A DNA stretch of 64,000 nt from Curtobacterium citreum (GTDB lineage: Bacteria; Actinomycetota; Actinomycetes; Actinomycetales; Microbacteriaceae). The stretch spans positions 3,348,001-3,412,000 of the forward strand of contig NZ_VFMQ01000001.1 of the NCBI RefSeq assembly GCF_006715175.1, written 5' to 3'. Made by a program: the position numbers and the translations under genes. The notes beneath the pieces were generated by a model that was given only the letters and a program-made list of their open reading frames with translations, made no database searches and was not told the origin of the DNA. Shown piece after piece: positions 25,049 to 34,817 of the stretch; the stretch's first letter is position 1, and each line of letters opens with the position of its first letter.

Positions 25049-25216
25049 TCAGACCTGCTCGCCGAGGAAGTCGGCGTACGACGGTTCGTCGTGCTCCGCG
25101 CCGGCGGGCGCGGACGCGTCCGAGGCGCCGGCGATCCGCTCGGAGATGATGTCGGCGACCTCCTCCGGGGACCGGAGACCGTGCCGGTGCCAGTCCTCCG
25201 GGGCCCGGGGCGTCAC
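25049..25216 (-). CDS. Small hypothetical protein, coupled to a 36-aa peptide gene
   Basis: 55 aa, from the GTG at 25216: TPRAPEDWHRHGLRSPEEV then ADIISERIAG, an Ala/Ser-rich spacer and an acidic end SYADFLGEQV. The start overlaps the stop of the upstream 36-codon frame by four bases (GTGA). No family recognised. The coupling and the hairpin 69 bases downstream support a real unit, but the evidence is modest. Confidence 0.45.
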   Translation of the reverse strand: MTPRAPEDWHRHGLRSPEEVADIISERIAGASDASAPAGAEHDEPSYADFLGEQV

Positions 25217-25323
25217 GAGAGCCCCAGCAGGACGGTCGTGGCGGACGGGACGACGGGGGTGCGGGTCTGGCCCGCCGAGAAGTCGAGGGGGTGTGCGGTG
25301 CACGAGCAGTTCGTGGCGGCCAT
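25213..25323 (-). CDS. 36-aa peptide with CxC motif
   Basis: ATG at 25323 with GAAGGG nine bases upstream. The peptide opens MAATNCSCTAHPLDFSAG, with the CxC and a following His, and ends in a Thr/Val/Leu-rich stretch VPSATTVLLGLS. Too short for a domain call. A precursor peptide or a coupling leader for the next frame are both possible; it could also be chance. Confidence 0.35.
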   Translation of the reverse strand: MAATNCSCTAHPLDFSAGQTRTPVVPSATTVLLGLS

Positions 25324-25556
25324 GGTGACAGCCCTTCATCGAGGAGTTGCAGACCTCGGATCCGACCGGGCCGTCCCGCTGTGCCAGACCTCGCGGACCG
25401 CGAGGGCATCGTGACGACGGGACCTGGAGGAGAACCCGGTGACTCCAGGGTAGGAGTGGTGGTGGACCGCGTCCAGGTGGATGCGGTTAGCGGCGACCCC
25501 GCCGAGGTGCTGCCGCGCCGGTAGCGTGGTGGCTCCGCACGACCACGAGGAGCCCC

Positions 25557-26711
25557 ATGCCCCTGTTCGGCCGTCCCAGCGACGCCCAGTCCGACGCCGC
25601 CCGCCCCGATGCCGCCCCCAGTGTCTTCGCCCGCAGGTGGGCCGACCCGTTCGGCACCCTCGCGACGCGCTGCCTGCAGATCATCGTGGTGCTCGTCGTC
25701 GCGATCGGCATCGTCTACGCCGCCGCGACGCTGAGCGTCGTGACCATCCCGGTGCTCCTCGCGCTCATCATCGCGTCGGCCATGCACCCCGTGGTCTCCT
25801 GGCTCCGACGCCACAAGGTGCCGTCGGTGCTCGCGACCCTCGCGGTGCTGCTCGGTGTGCTCGTCGTGCTCGGGCTCGTCGGGTGGCTCATCGTCGTCGC
25901 CGTGATCGCGCAGTGGCCGGACCTGCAGAAGTCCGCGATCAGCGGCTTCCAGCAGCTCCAGGACGCGGTCGACCACCTGCCCTTCGCGATCTCCGACCAG
26001 CAGGTGGACCAGGTCGTCGACGGGGTGCAGGGCTTCCTGACCAGCTCGCAGTTCGGCTCCGGCGCACTCGCGGGCGCCTCGGCCACCGCGAACTTCCTCA
26101 CCGGCCTCGTGCTGATGATCGTCGTGCTGTTCTTCTTCCTCAAGGACGGTCCGGCGATCTGGGAGTTCCTGCTCCGCCCCTTCACCGGGGCCCGCTACGA
26201 GCGGGCGCGCCGCGTGGGCGACCGCGTGGTGCAGACCCTCGGCGGGTACGTCCGCGGCACGGCCAGCGTGGCCGCGGTCGACGCGATCGGCATCGGCGTG
26301 GGGCTCGCGATCGTCGGGGTCCCACTGGCGCTCCCCCTCGCCGTCGTCGTGTTCATCACGGCGTTCATCCCGATCGTCGGTGCGACCGCCGCCGGCATCC
26401 TCGCCGCCCTGGTGGCCCTGGTGGCGAACGGCCCCGTCGCCGCCCTCGTCGTCGTCGGCATCGTCGTGCTCGTGAACCAGCTCGAGGGCAACCTGCTCCA
26501 GCCCGTCCTGATGGGCAAGACGCTCAAGCTGCACGGGCTCGTCATCCTGATCGGCCTGACCGCGGGGACGGTGCTCGCGGGCATCACCGGCGCGATCATC
26601 TCGGTGCCGCTGCTCGCCGCGGCCTGGGGTGCCGTGCAGGTGTGGGACGGACCGGGGCAGCCTGCGCTGCCGTGGCGGCAGAAGCGCCCGGAGACCGTCG
26701 AGCGGCGGTAG
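25557..26711 (+). CDS. AI-2E family transporter (PerM-type permease)
   Basis: 384 aa. Seven to eight membrane helices with the soluble insert between helices 3 and 4 (residues about 120-170), the FFFLKDGPAIWEFLLRPF helix-end, the GYVRGTASVAAVDAIGIG segment and the hallmark FIPIVGATAAGILAALVAL and LEGNLLQPVLMGKTLKLHG. Members export small molecules or act as Na+/H+ antiporters; AI-2 itself is only one proven substrate. GAGGAG lies four bases before the ATG. Confidence 0.9.
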   Translation: MPLFGRPSDAQSDAARPDAAPSVFARRWADPFGTLATRCLQIIVVLVVAIGIVYAAATLSVVTIPVLLALIIASAMHPVVSWLRRHKVPSVLATLAVLLGVLVVLGLVGWLIVVAVIAQWPDLQKSAISGFQQLQDAVDHLPFAISDQQVDQVVDGVQGFLTSSQFGSGALAGASATANFLTGLVLMIVVLFFFLKDGPAIWEFLLRPFTGARYERARRVGDRVVQTLGGYVRGTASVAAVDAIGIGVGLAIVGVPLALPLAVVVFITAFIPIVGATAAGILAALVALVANGPVAALVVVGIVVLVNQLEGNLLQPVLMGKTLKLHGLVILIGLTAGTVLAGITGAIISVPLLAAAWGAVQVWDGPGQPALPWRQKRPETVERR

Positions 26712-26745
26712 CGCGCCGGCGCGGCACCGACGCCGCCCACGCACC

Positions 26746-26786
26746 ACGAAGGGGAGCCCCCGCACGCCGCGGTGGCTCCCCTTCGT
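26746..26786. terminator. Convergent-gene hairpin terminator
   Basis: ACGAAGGGGAGCC (26746-26758) pairs with 26774-26786 over 13 bp. It lies between the converging permease and argG genes and can serve both. Confidence 0.78.
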
Positions 26787-26815
26787 CGTGTCCGGCCTCG
26801 ACCCGACGGGACGGG

Positions 26816-28441
<1,626 letters not shown>

Positions 28442-29545
28442 CTAGCGGCGGTACGGCTCCAGGAACGTCCGGACCTCGGACACGTACAGCTCCGGCACCT
28501 CGACCGGCGCGAAGTGGCCGCCCCGGTCGAGTTCGTGGTGGTACACGAGGTTCGTCGTCCGCTCGAGCCACTCCCGCGGTGCCCGCACGAGGTCCCCCGG
28601 GAAGACCGAGAACCCCGACGGCACCTCCACCCGCCGGGCCAGCTGCTCCGCCGGGATCGCCGCGTTCGCGTGGTACATCCGCATGGACGACCCGATCGTT
28701 CCGGTCGCCCAGTACTCGGTCAGCAGCGCGAGCACCTCGTCCCGCGTGTACACCGACCACAGGTCCCCGCCGCAGTCGCTCCACGACCGCAGCTTCTCGA
28801 CGATCCACGCCGCCGTGCCCGCCGGCGAGTCCGTCAACCCCACCGCCGCGGTCTGCGGCTTCGTCCGGTGCAGCATCGCGTAGGCACCCTCGTCGGTCCG
28901 CCACCGTGCCGTCTCGTCGACGAAGGCCCGCTCCGCCGGCGAGAGCGCCGAGGCGTCGAGCCCCGGCCACGCCAGGCCGCCGTCGATGCGGTGCACTGCG
29001 ACGACCCGGTCCGGCTGGTCGAGCGCGAGGTACCGGACCACGTGCGTGCCGATGTCGCCGCCGGACGCCGCGAAGCGCTCGTACCCGAGCGTCGTCATGA
29101 GCTCCGCCCACATCCCGGCGACCTGTCGCGCGTCGAGGACCTGCGGCGGCGCGTCCGAGAACCCGTAGCCGGGCATGTCCGGGACGACGACGTCGAAGCC
29201 CGCCGCGACGAGCATCGGCAGCACCTTCCGGTACCGCCACCCGGAGTCCGGCCAACCGTGCGCGAGCAGCAGCGGGATCGCGTCGTCCCGTCCGGACCGC
29301 GCGCGCAGCACGTGCACCCGGATGCCGTCGACCTCGACCAGACGCGAGGGCAGGGCGGCCAGGGCGGCGCGGTGCGCGTCGAAGTCGAACCCGTCCGCCC
29401 AGTACGCCACGAGCGGGCGGAGTTCGTCGAGGTCGACGCCCAGCGACCAGCCGTCCACACCCGTCGCGTCCGGCCAGCGGGTCGCCCGGAGGCGTGCCCG
29501 GAGGTCCGCGATGGTGGCGTCGTCGATGTCCGGCGTCTCGCTCAT
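28442..29545 (-). CDS. Epoxide hydrolase family alpha/beta-hydrolase
   Basis: 367 aa, with the N-terminal region specific to microsomal-type epoxide hydrolases (ATIADLRARLRATRWPD). Oxyanion motif HGWPDSGW, nucleophile Asp in SGGDIGTHVVRY and catalytic His in DRGGHFAPVE are present; a lid-domain Tyr pair is plausible but not pinned. It opens epoxides to diols, often in detoxification. ATG at 29545 is chosen over an in-frame ATG three codons further upstream. Immediately downstream of its stop comes tRNA-Arg on the same strand. Confidence 0.9.
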   Translation of the reverse strand: MSETPDIDDATIADLRARLRATRWPDATGVDGWSLGVDLDELRPLVAYWADGFDFDAHRAALAALPSRLVEVDGIRVHVLRARSGRDDAIPLLLAHGWPDSGWRYRKVLPMLVAAGFDVVVPDMPGYGFSDAPPQVLDARQVAGMWAELMTTLGYERFAASGGDIGTHVVRYLALDQPDRVVAVHRIDGGLAWPGLDASALSPAERAFVDETARWRTDEGAYAMLHRTKPQTAAVGLTDSPAGTAAWIVEKLRSWSDCGGDLWSVYTRDEVLALLTEYWATGTIGSSMRMYHANAAIPAEQLARRVEVPSGFSVFPGDLVRAPREWLERTTNLVYHHELDRGGHFAPVEVPELYVSEVRTFLEPYRR

Positions 29546-29633
29546 GCAGCGCACGCTACGCCCGCGTGTTCCTTCCCATCACGCTCGCGATCGGAGGACG
29601 TTCCGCGCATGATGCGCAGGAACACCTGACCCA

Positions 29634-29770
29634 CCACGCGCGGATCCGCACACCACGCGCGGATCGGCCCACCACGCGCGGATCCGCACACCACGCGCGG
29701 ATCGGCCCACCACGCGCGGATCGGCACACCACGCGCGGATCGGCCCACCACGCGCGGATCGGCACACCAC
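29634..29770. repeat. 19-bp minisatellite, seven copies
   Basis: Seven uninterrupted head-to-tail units of CCACGCGCGGATC(C/G)GC(A/C)CA fill 29634-29766, followed by the first four bases of an eighth. Two sub-variants largely alternate (CCGCACA and GGCCCA endings, later GGCACA). Together with the hairpin at 29793 it takes up most of the 316-base gap between the epoxide hydrolase and HNH genes; no gene is seen in this gap. Confidence 0.9.
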
Positions 29771-29792
29771 GGTCGCCGGGCGCGACCACCGG

Positions 29793-29836
29793 CGGACGGG
29801 AGGCACGTGGCGGCGCCGCACCGTGCCTCCCGTCCG
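29793..29836. terminator. GGAGGC-family hairpin after the HNH gene
   Basis: CGGACGGGAGGCACG (29793-29807) pairs perfectly with 29822-29836. It lies 26 bases beyond the end of the minus-strand HNH gene. Confidence 0.75.
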
Positions 29837-29861
29837 TCCGTGGCTGCGGCAGCAGCCGCCG

Positions 29862-30356
29862 CTACGCGGCGACCAGGTACTCGTCCCACTCCGACTGCGG
29901 CCGCTCGATGCCGCGCACCACCCACGAGGCACCGTGCGGCGCCTTCGGCCGGAACCGGAGTCGCCAGCCCATCTCCTGCGGGGTGCGGTCGCCCTTGGTG
30001 TTGTTGCACGCCAGGCAGCAGGCGACGAGGTTCTCCCACGAGTCCTGCCCACCGCGGGACCGCGGCTGCACGTGGTCGATCGTCGTCGCGTGCCGGTCGC
30101 AGTACGCGCAGCGGTTCGCATCGCGCCGGAGGACCCCGCGGCGCGAGACGGGCACGAGCCGGGCGTGCGGGATGCGCACGTAGCGGGTGAGGATGATGAC
30201 GGACGGACGGTCGAACGACGACGTCGACCCGGTGACCGGGTGCTCGGCGTCGGCGGTGACGATGGCGGCCTTCTGGTTCATCACCAGCACGAGGGCCCGT
30301 CGGTCCGAGATCACCGCGAGGGGCTCGTAACCGGCGTTGAGGACGAGAGTGCGCAT
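29862..30356 (-). CDS. HNH endonuclease
   Basis: 164 aa. An N-terminal domain (RTLVLNAGYEPLAVISDRRAL) common to this actinobacterial HNH group precedes the zinc-bound nuclease: CAYCDRHATTIDHVQPRSRGG with the catalytic His, ENLVACCLACNNTKGDRTP with the Asn and second Cys pair. Probably a DNA endonuclease of unknown purpose that is core in many Actinobacteria. GGGAACCC precedes the ATG. It is preceded by a 105-base leader downstream of a hairpin and a small reading frame. Confidence 0.9.
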   Translation of the reverse strand: MRTLVLNAGYEPLAVISDRRALVLVMNQKAAIVTADAEHPVTGSTSSFDRPSVIILTRYVRIPHARLVPVSRRGVLRRDANRCAYCDRHATTIDHVQPRSRGGQDSWENLVACCLACNNTKGDRTPQEMGWRLRFRPKAPHGASWVVRGIERPQSEWDEYLVAA

Positions 30357-30461
30357 GGGTTCCCTTCCGACGTGCCTGGACGGCTTCCAGGCGCTGCGGG
30401 TGCGTCGGACCGAGCGACGCCGACGTGGGACCGCGGTCTGCGACCACGCCCGGAACCACGA

Positions 30462-30489
30462 AGAGCACCACCCGGATGGGTAGTGCTCT
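30462..30489 (-). terminator. Hairpin between leader peptide and HNH gene, attenuator candidate
   Basis: The 12-bp stem AGAGCACCACCC (30462-30473) with 30478-30489, GGAT loop, starts two bases after the stop of the 31-codon frame. There is no T-run, so intrinsic termination is uncertain. Confidence 0.55.
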
Positions 30490-30491
30490 CG

Positions 30492-30587
30492 TCAGGTCAG
30501 GGCGTGATGGTGCACGCAGGGGGCGGTGGACCGTATGTCCACGAGCGCGCGCCGACCCGTGGTGCGGGTCGTGCGGATCGCTGACAT
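30492..30587 (-). CDS. 31-aa putative leader peptide upstream of the HNH gene
   Basis: ATG at 30587 with GGGAG five bases upstream. The peptide is basic at first (MSAIRTTRTTGRRALVD) and ends with CVHHHALT before a TGA. The run of one Cys and three His codons directly before the stop, and the hairpin that follows, are the arrangement of ribosome-mediated attenuation. A TAGCCT -10 candidate lies at 30631-30636. Short and unconfirmed. Confidence 0.45.
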   Translation of the reverse strand: MSAIRTTRTTGRRALVDIRSTAPCVHHHALT

Positions 30588-30641
30588 GAGGTCTCCCGTG
30601 GTCGGGCCGTGTTCGGACCGGTGCAGCATCAGGCTACGTCA

Positions 30642-30679
30642 GGAACCGGCCCAGCACGAGGGTGTGCGGGCCGGTTTCC
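30642..30679. terminator. Hairpin terminator of the NlpC/P60 gene
   Basis: GGAACCGGCCC (30642-30652) pairs with GGGCCGGTTTCC (30668-30679) apart from one extra T. It lies 56 bases after the end of the minus-strand gene. Confidence 0.6.
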
Positions 30680-30734
30680 GGGAGTGTTCACGGGAACGAC
30701 ACACGGGTCGTCACCGCGGGGGGTAGGGCCGGGG

Positions 30735-31763
30735 TCAGATCCCGAAGCGGACGATGTGGTAGCTGCTCGTCCAGATCGGGCGGATCGACACCTTGCCGCC
30801 GGGCTTCGGCGCGTCCATGATCATGCCGTTGCCCATGTAGAAGCCGTCGTGCGAGCCGTCGTTGAAGACGACGACGTCGCCGGGCTGCGCCTGGGACTCG
30901 GGGATCGTGGTGCCGGCCGCGTCCTGCAGCGGGACCGAGTGCGCGAGGCTGATGCCGTACTGCGCGTAGACGTACATGACGTAGCCCGAGCAGTCGAAGC
31001 CGGACGGGTCCGCGCCGCCGAAGACGTACGGCGTGCCGATGTACTGCTTGGCGGTGGCGACGACGGCCGGCAGCGAGAACGGGGTGTTCGCCGAGGTCGC
31101 GGCGATCTGCTCGGCGCTCGGGCCGCTGTACGACGAGTACTGCTTCGCCGTCGCGGCACGGGCGGCCTGCGTCGCCTCGGCCTGCTTCGCTGCCTCGGCG
31201 GCGGCGTCCGCTGCGGCCTTCTGCGCGGCCTCCTGGTCGAGGGTCGCCTGCGAGGTCGCGCCGTAGCCGTCACGGTTGGTGCCGGCGAGGGCGACGGCGT
31301 CCGAGACGGAGAACTCCTGCGCCTGGGTCGCACGGACCTCGCGCTGGGCGGTGGCCGCGGCGGAGCCGGTCTGCTGCGTCGCGGCGAACGCCGGGGCGAC
31401 CGCGACGGTGCCGAACATGCCGCACGCGACGGTGAGGACGACCGGTGCCAGGAAGCGGCGCTTGCGGGCGGTGGCGCTCGCCTTCGTCTTCTCGGCGGCG
31501 AGGGCGGCCTGCGCGGCACGACGACCTCCGGGGAGCGGCGCGTCGCGGACCGGGGTCACCTTGCGGACGGTGGAGGTGGTCGCGGGGGCCTGGCGTGCTG
31601 CCCGCCGGGTGAGCGGGGCGGCTGCCGTGGGGATGGCGTTCGCGGTGTTCGTCGGGTTCGCGGGGGTCTGGCCGTCCGCGGCGGAACCGGTCTGCGTCAA
31701 GGGTGGTGTCTCCGGCGTCTCGTCACCACGGCCGGGCGGGTGTTCCCGGTCGTGCAACCCCAT
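30735..31763 (-). CDS. Secreted NlpC/P60 cell-wall hydrolase (C40 peptidase)
   Basis: 342 aa. A long Pro/Thr/Ala-rich cytoplasmic start, a basic stretch ARKRRF and a hydrophobic segment LAPVVLTVACGMFGTVAV with AFA-A cleavage site suggest a long signal sequence or N-terminal anchor. A helical Ala/Gln-rich spacer follows, then the catalytic domain: Cys in GFDCSGYVMYVYAQ, His in GSHDGFYMGNG and a polar third residue in KPGGKVSIRP. It would cut peptidoglycan stem peptides during growth or division. Preceded by a 237-base untranslated region with an 8-bp inverted repeat. Confidence 0.9.
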   Translation of the reverse strand: MGLHDREHPPGRGDETPETPPLTQTGSAADGQTPANPTNTANAIPTAAAPLTRRAARQAPATTSTVRKVTPVRDAPLPGGRRAAQAALAAEKTKASATARKRRFLAPVVLTVACGMFGTVAVAPAFAATQQTGSAAATAQREVRATQAQEFSVSDAVALAGTNRDGYGATSQATLDQEAAQKAAADAAAEAAKQAEATQAARAATAKQYSSYSGPSAEQIAATSANTPFSLPAVVATAKQYIGTPYVFGGADPSGFDCSGYVMYVYAQYGISLAHSVPLQDAAGTTIPESQAQPGDVVVFNDGSHDGFYMGNGMIMDAPKPGGKVSIRPIWTSSYHIVRFGI

Positions 31764-31870
31764 CCGTTCGTCATCGTTTCCGATCGAGGCAGGAGACGGG
31801 CGCGAGACGTCCTGCCACGGGTCCTGGGCCTCGTGGGCGACCCGGGACTCGACGAGTGTACGTGGGCGTC

Positions 31871-31907
31871 GTTACCGTGTCGAGATGAAACGGTGGTTCG
31901 GTAACGG
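31871..31907. repeat. Inverted repeat upstream of the NlpC/P60 gene
   Basis: CGTTACCG (31871-31878) and CGGTAACG (31900-31907) are perfect 8-bp complements with a 21-base spacer. It may be an operator or a 5'-leader stem; the rest of 31764-32000 shows nothing identifiable. Confidence 0.45.
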
Positions 31908-32000
31908 AACGATGACGAATCCCTGATCAGGGGCCCGTCACCTGCATGACCTTGTGCGGTTTCTCAGGCTCAGGGGTGCTCGTTGCGAACCGCGCCAGGG

Positions 32001-32696
32001 TCAGGCGTGCTCGATGTAGACGTGCTGGGCGACCTCGGCCGGGAGCTCGATGCCCGACTCCTCGCCCTCGACCCGGACGGCCACGTAGGCCCCCGCACGC
32101 TGCACGCTCGCGACCCGACCCGGCATCACGCCGGCGGTCCGCAGCTGGTGCAGGAGCTCGGGTTCGAACTGCACGGGCTCGCCCAGACGGCGGACGACCC
32201 CGGTCGCCACGGCGTCGGTGCCCTCGGTCGCGGCGACGATGTTCCGCACACCGTCGAGGAAGCCCGGCGCCGTCGGCCCGCCGATCTCGGCCAGCCCGGG
32301 GATCGGGTTGCCGTACGGCGACTCGGTCGGGTTGCCGAGCATCTCGAGCAGGCGGACCTCGACCTGCTCGCTCATCACGTGCTCCCAGCGGCAGGCCTCG
32401 TCGTGCACGAACGCCCAGTCGAGCCCGATCACGTCGGACAGCAGGCGTTCGGCGAGCCGGTGCTTCCGCATCACGTGGGTCGCACGGGAGCGGCCCTCGG
32501 TCGTGAGCTCGAGGTGCCGGTCGCCGGAGACGACGACGAGTCCGTCGCGCTCCATCCGGGCGACGGTCTGCGAGACCGTCGGACCCGAGTGACCGAGGCG
32601 CTCGGAGATGCGCGCTCGCAGCGGGACGATCCCCTCTTCTTCGAGGTCGAGGATCGTCCGGAGGTACATCTCCGTGGTGTCGACGAGATCGGTCAC
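32001..32696 (-). CDS. DtxR/MntR-family metal-dependent regulator
   Basis: 231 aa with the full three-domain layout: winged helix (MYLRTILDLEEEGIVP, GPTVSQTVARMERDGLV), dimerisation domain with the metal ligands of MRKHRLAERLL and CRWEHVMSEQVE, and a C-terminal SH3-like/FeoA domain ending in AYVAVRVEGEESGIEL. Size and ligand set fit an IdeR-type iron or manganese sensor. GTG start at 32696 with GAGAGGCGGACC upstream. No metal-uptake gene is adjacent, so it probably acts genome-wide. Confidence 0.9.
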   Translation of the reverse strand: MTDLVDTTEMYLRTILDLEEEGIVPLRARISERLGHSGPTVSQTVARMERDGLVVVSGDRHLELTTEGRSRATHVMRKHRLAERLLSDVIGLDWAFVHDEACRWEHVMSEQVEVRLLEMLGNPTESPYGNPIPGLAEIGGPTAPGFLDGVRNIVAATEGTDAVATGVVRRLGEPVQFEPELLHQLRTAGVMPGRVASVQRAGAYVAVRVEGEESGIELPAEVAQHVYIEHA

Positions 32697-32906
32697 GGTC
32701 CGCCTCTCAGGTCCGGTTCCAGCGCGCCCCACCCTACTTGTTCACGGTGACAGCGACGGACCGACATCCGTCAGGGGACAGACCGTCCCGAGGGATCGTC
32801 ACGCGCGTCCGGGTCCCGTCCGGCACGCGGCGACGGGCCTGGAGGCATGCCCCACGCCCGCCCCGTCCGGCCGGTGCAGGGTCGGCTGGGCTGGGATACC
32901 GCTCGC

Positions 32907-32912
32907 TAGGAT
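32907..32912 (+). promoter_or_regulatory. -10 box of serC (leaderless)
   Basis: TAGGAT ends six bases before the serC ATG, so the transcript should start at the initiation codon. No ribosome-binding site is present. Confidence 0.5.
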
Positions 32913-32918
32913 CGCTCC

Positions 32919-34037
32919 ATGGCAGACATCGTCATCCCCGCCGACCTCCTCCCGACCGACGGCCGCTTCGGCTGCGGACCGTCCAAGATCCGCGGCGCGC
33001 AGCTCGAGTCCCTCGTGACGCGCGGGGCGACGATCCTCGGCACGTCCCACCGGCAGAAGCCCGTCAAGGACCTCGTCGGCAGCGTCCGGCGCGGCCTCGC
33101 CGACCTGTTCCAGCTCCCCGACGGATACGAGGTCGTCCTCGGCAACGGCGGCTCGACCGCGTTCTGGGACGCCGCCGCGTTCGGGCTCGTCGAGCGCCGG
33201 GCCGAGAACCTGTCCTTCGGCGAGTTCGGCTCGAAGTTCGCCAAGGCCACCGCAACCCCGTGGCTCGAGGCCCCGCACGTGGTCGAGGCCCCCGGCGGCT
33301 CCCTCGCCGCACTCGAGCCGGTCGAGGGCGTCGACCTCTACGCCTACCCGCACAACGAGACGTCCACGGGCGTGATGGCCCCCGTCGTCCGCGCGGCCGG
33401 CGACCCCGGTGCCCTGACCGTCGTCGACGCCACGAGCGCCGCCGGCGGTGCGGCCTTCGACGTCAGCGCGACCGACGTCTACTACTTCGCGCCGCAGAAG
33501 AACTTCGCCTCGGACGGCGGCCTGTGGCTCGCACTGTTCTCCCCCGCGGCGCTCGAGCGCGTGGAGCGGGTCGCCGCGAGCGACCGCTACGTGCCGGAGT
33601 TCCTGTCGCTCAAGAACGCTGTCGACAACTCCCGGCTCGACCAGACGCTGAACACCCCGGCCCTCGCGACCCTGCTCATGCTCGACGACCAGGTGTCCTG
33701 GATCAACCAGTCCGGCGGGCTCGCGTGGGCGGACACCCGCACGAAGACGTCGTCCGCGACGATCTACGACTGGGCGGAGTCGGTCGACTACGCGACGCCG
33801 TTCGTCACCGACCCCGGGCACCGGTCGCAGGTCGTGGCGACGATCGACCTCGACGACGCGATCGACGCCAAGGCCGTGGCGGCGACGCTCCGCGCGAACG
33901 GCATCGTCGACACTGAGCCGTACCGGAAGCTCGGGCGCAACCAGCTCCGCGTCGCGACCTTCACGGCGATCGACCCGGACGACGTCGCCCAGCTCGTCCG
34001 CTCGATCGACTTCGTGGTGCAGGCCCTGCGCGGCTGA
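32919..34037 (+). CDS. serC: Phosphoserine aminotransferase
   Basis: 372 aa, actinobacterial SerC type. GRFGCGPSKIRGAQL at the N-terminus, substrate-side TSHRQKPVK, GNGGSTAFWDAA, cofactor Asp in VDATSAAGG, and the PLP Lys in YFAPQKNFASDGG. It transaminates 3-phosphohydroxypyruvate in serine synthesis, and often also acts in pyridoxal phosphate synthesis. Single-gene unit ended by a large hairpin. Confidence 0.96.
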   Translation: MADIVIPADLLPTDGRFGCGPSKIRGAQLESLVTRGATILGTSHRQKPVKDLVGSVRRGLADLFQLPDGYEVVLGNGGSTAFWDAAAFGLVERRAENLSFGEFGSKFAKATATPWLEAPHVVEAPGGSLAALEPVEGVDLYAYPHNETSTGVMAPVVRAAGDPGALTVVDATSAAGGAAFDVSATDVYYFAPQKNFASDGGLWLALFSPAALERVERVAASDRYVPEFLSLKNAVDNSRLDQTLNTPALATLLMLDDQVSWINQSGGLAWADTRTKTSSATIYDWAESVDYATPFVTDPGHRSQVVATIDLDDAIDAKAVAATLRANGIVDTEPYRKLGRNQLRVATFTAIDPDDVAQLVRSIDFVVQALRG

Positions 34038-34078
34038 CCCCCGCGGCGGCCGGGCGCGCGAGCTGGCTCGGGTCCCGA

Positions 34079-34141
34079 GACGCGACGAGGGCGGTTCCTC
34101 GCAGCGGAACGTCGCTGCGGGAAACCGCCCTCGTTGCGTCT
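34079..34141. terminator. Compound hairpin between serC and the DUF3027 gene
   Basis: Outer arms 34079-34096 and 34122-34141 pair almost completely (GACGCGACGAGGGCGGTT against its complement, with G-T wobbles); an inner stem GCAGCG/CGCTGC (34101-34106, 34112-34117) closes the centre. Convergent terminator. Confidence 0.7.
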
Positions 34142-34175
34142 TGCGAAGGCCGGGCCCGGAGGCCGGAGACCGACG

Positions 34176-34817
34176 TCAGGCGTGCCGGTCCGGGTCGACC
34201 TCGGTCGGGTCGAGCCGGTCGAGCTCCAGGTCGTCGTCCGGGTCCACGGGGCGGACCCGCGCGGCACGACGTCGGGCGCCACGGGAGCGCAGCGGAGCGG
34301 GCTCCTCGTCCTCGTCGTCTTCGTCCGCCGCGTCGACGTCGACCCCGTCGAGCTCGTCGTCGTCGGACTCCTCGAGGTCGTCCTCGTCCTCGTCGCCGAA
34401 CGCGTCGTCGTCGTCGGACTCGTCGTCGTCCGCCTCGTCGTCGTCCGGGTCCTCGTAGTCCGCGTCCTCGTCGTCGTCGTCCTCGTCGGACTCGTCGTCG
34501 TCCTCGTCCGACTCCGCCTCCGCGTCGTCGTGCCCCGCCCGGTACTCGGCGAGGCGCTCGGACCACGGCACCCACTCCGGCGCGAGCAGCGAGCCGTCAC
34601 CCGGCAGGAGTTCGACCTCGAGCACGGTCGGCTCGTCACCCTCGACCTGCGCGACCGAGACGGTCCAGCGCCAGCCGGGGTACCCGGGCATCCGGTTCGA
34701 GAACTGGACCGAGACGACCCCGTCGCCCTCGTCGACCGTGCCGACCGGCTGCCCCACCGTGGACTCCGGCGTGACCTCGAGCAGCGCCTTCCGCGCGAGC
34801 TCCGTGACGTCCACCAT
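34176..34817 (-). CDS. DUF3027 protein with very acidic repeat tail
   Basis: 213 aa. Residues 1-90 carry the DUF3027 core (VQFSNRMPGYPGWRWTVSVAQVEG, SLLAPEWVPWSERL). From about residue 95 to 175 the chain is almost only Asp, Glu and Ser in GAC/GAG-repeat codons, then a basic patch RSRGARRRAARVR and an acidic end. The family is confined to Actinobacteria and has no known function. Start overlaps the stop of the cold-shock-like gene by one base (TGATG), so the two are co-translated. Confidence 0.82.
   Translation of the reverse strand: MVDVTELARKALLEVTPESTVGQPVGTVDEGDGVVSVQFSNRMPGYPGWRWTVSVAQVEGDEPTVLEVELLPGDGSLLAPEWVPWSERLAEYRAGHDDAEAESDEDDDESDEDDDDEDADYEDPDDDEADDDESDDDDAFGDEDEDDLEESDDDELDGVDVDAADEDDEDEEPAPLRSRGARRRAARVRPVDPDDDLELDRLDPTEVDPDRHA

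Noticed and set aside
29634..29770. CRISPR array
   Set aside because: The 19-bp units abut directly with no unique spacers, and no cas gene is present; it is a minisatellite.
31764..32000. c-di-AMP (ydaO) riboswitch before the NlpC/P60 gene
   Set aside because: This gene class often has one in Actinobacteria, but the conserved ydaO blocks could not be found; only a simple 8-bp inverted repeat is visible.
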